NCBI GenBank assembly: GCA_003454415.1
Contig: DMKG01000073.1
Location: forward strand, 1,329 to 7,201
Reading direction: 5' to 3'
DNA: 5,873 nucleotides
Source of the DNA: Alphaproteobacteria bacterium
GTDB lineage: Bacteria > Pseudomonadota > Alphaproteobacteria > UBA11222
Positions 5,451 through 5,873 of the stretch are shown piece by piece; within the stretch, counting starts at the first letter, position 1; each line of letters opens with the position of its first letter. The notes under the pieces are model-generated. The model saw only the letters and a list, made by a program, of their open reading frames with translations, had not been told where the DNA came from and searched no databases. Both the position numbers and the translations under genes were made by a program.

Positions 5451-5873
5451 AAGCACGGCAAGCGCCAGTTCCCGTATCTTTTCAGGTTGCACGCCTGCGG
5501 TCCTGAACTGTTTCAGGCTCAGGGCGTCATGCCGCTTCGCGAGGCGCTTCCCGGTTTCATCCAGCGCCAGCGCATGATGCAGATAGGCGGGCGTCTGCAG
5601 GCCGAGCAACGCCTGCAAGAGACAATGCAGGGGAGTGGCGAAAAACAGATCCTGTCCGCGGGTGACGCAGGTGACGCCCTGGCTCGCGTCATCCACTACA
5701 ACGGCCAGATGATAGCTGAATTGCTGAATTGCGTTCGCCTGTCCACGGGCGAGGATGACGTCACCCAGCCTTTCCGGCTGTGCGATGATCCACCCGTTTT
5801 GTCCTTGCGGTCCCCGCCCATATTCAGTGAAAGACAGCGGCGCGGCCGCCTTTTCCAGTCCCTTCGTTACATA
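5445..5873 (-). CDS. gluQRS: Glutamyl-Q tRNA(Asp) synthetase, C-terminal half (5' end beyond window)
   Basis: GluQRS activates glutamate and attaches it to queuosine at position 34 of tRNA(Asp); it is a paralogue of glutamyl-tRNA synthetase without the anticodon-binding domain. The frame is open from the right edge (5873) to the TAA at 5447-5445: 142 residues, about the second half of a protein of roughly 290. Visible are GDVILARGQANAIQQFSYHLA, then VVVDDASQGVTCVTRGQDLF, the segment conserved in class I Glu synthetases, then PLHCLLQALLG, PAYLHHALALDETGKRLAKR and a short tail DALSLKQFRTAGVQPEKI. The KMSKS-type loop reads KRLAKR, close to the KLSKR-like forms of GluQRS. The protein ends about 30 residues after this loop, which excludes ordinary GltX, a protein of about 470 residues with a large C-terminal domain. 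The N-terminal ATP-binding motif is outside the window. The gene converges on the GGDEF-EAL gene. Confidence 0.88.
   Translation of the reverse strand, partial: YVTKGLEKAAAPLSFTEYGRGPQGQNGWIIAQPERLGDVILARGQANAIQQFSYHLAVVVDDASQGVTCVTRGQDLFFATPLHCLLQALLGLQTPAYLHHALALDETGKRLAKRHDALSLKQFRTAGVQPEKIRELALAVLG

Noticed and set aside
1..5873. CRISPR array, transposon ends, tRNA or rRNA genes
   Set aside because: No regularly spaced repeats, transposase-like frames or cloverleaf sequences were seen on reading both strands.

Overview
The window looks like a chromosomal segment from an alphaproteobacterium. The main reasons are a pyruvate dehydrogenase E1 split into alpha and beta subunits, an N-terminal lipoyl domain fused to E1-beta, and an ftsB-like gene directly upstream of pdhA. 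A genus cannot be assigned from the sequence alone. No mobile element, CRISPR array, tRNA or rRNA was seen, and no clearly new multi-gene system. The most unusual signals are in regulatory DNA and in two active-site motif variants.

Layout. Minus strand, 2406 down to 1: an ftsB/divIC-family cell-division gene, a 97-bp AT-rich gap, then pdhA and pdhB only 8 bp apart; pdhB runs off the left edge. Plus strand, 2506 to 5448: coaA (type I pantothenate kinase), a 171-bp gap, then a 616-residue PAS-GGDEF-EAL cyclic-di-GMP protein starting at GTG. Minus strand at the right edge: the C-terminal half of gluQRS (glutamyl-Q tRNA(Asp) synthetase), whose stop codon overlaps the stop of the GGDEF-EAL gene by 4 bp.

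How the genes relate. PdhA and PdhB form the E1 heterotetramer that decarboxylates pyruvate and passes the acetyl group towards CoA. CoaA, transcribed divergently from the ftsB-pdhAB side, performs the first committed step of CoA synthesis, so enzymes making and consuming CoA flank one 99-bp intergenic region. The c-di-GMP protein and GluQRS have no obvious metabolic link to these genes.

Composition. Lines counted by hand in pdhA and pdhB are about 60-78% G+C, while those in ftsB, coaA and the GGDEF-EAL gene are about 42-53%. The step falls at the AT-rich gap around 1970-2064.

Main points for follow-up: GEG instead of GDG in the PdhA thiamine diphosphate motif; GADEF instead of GGDEF in an otherwise well-conserved c-di-GMP enzyme with a complete EAL site; three copies of an 8-mer (AGTTAATC) before the GGDEF-EAL gene, one sitting between ribosome binding site and start codon; and a 9-bp inverted repeat in front of coaA that includes its ribosome binding site.
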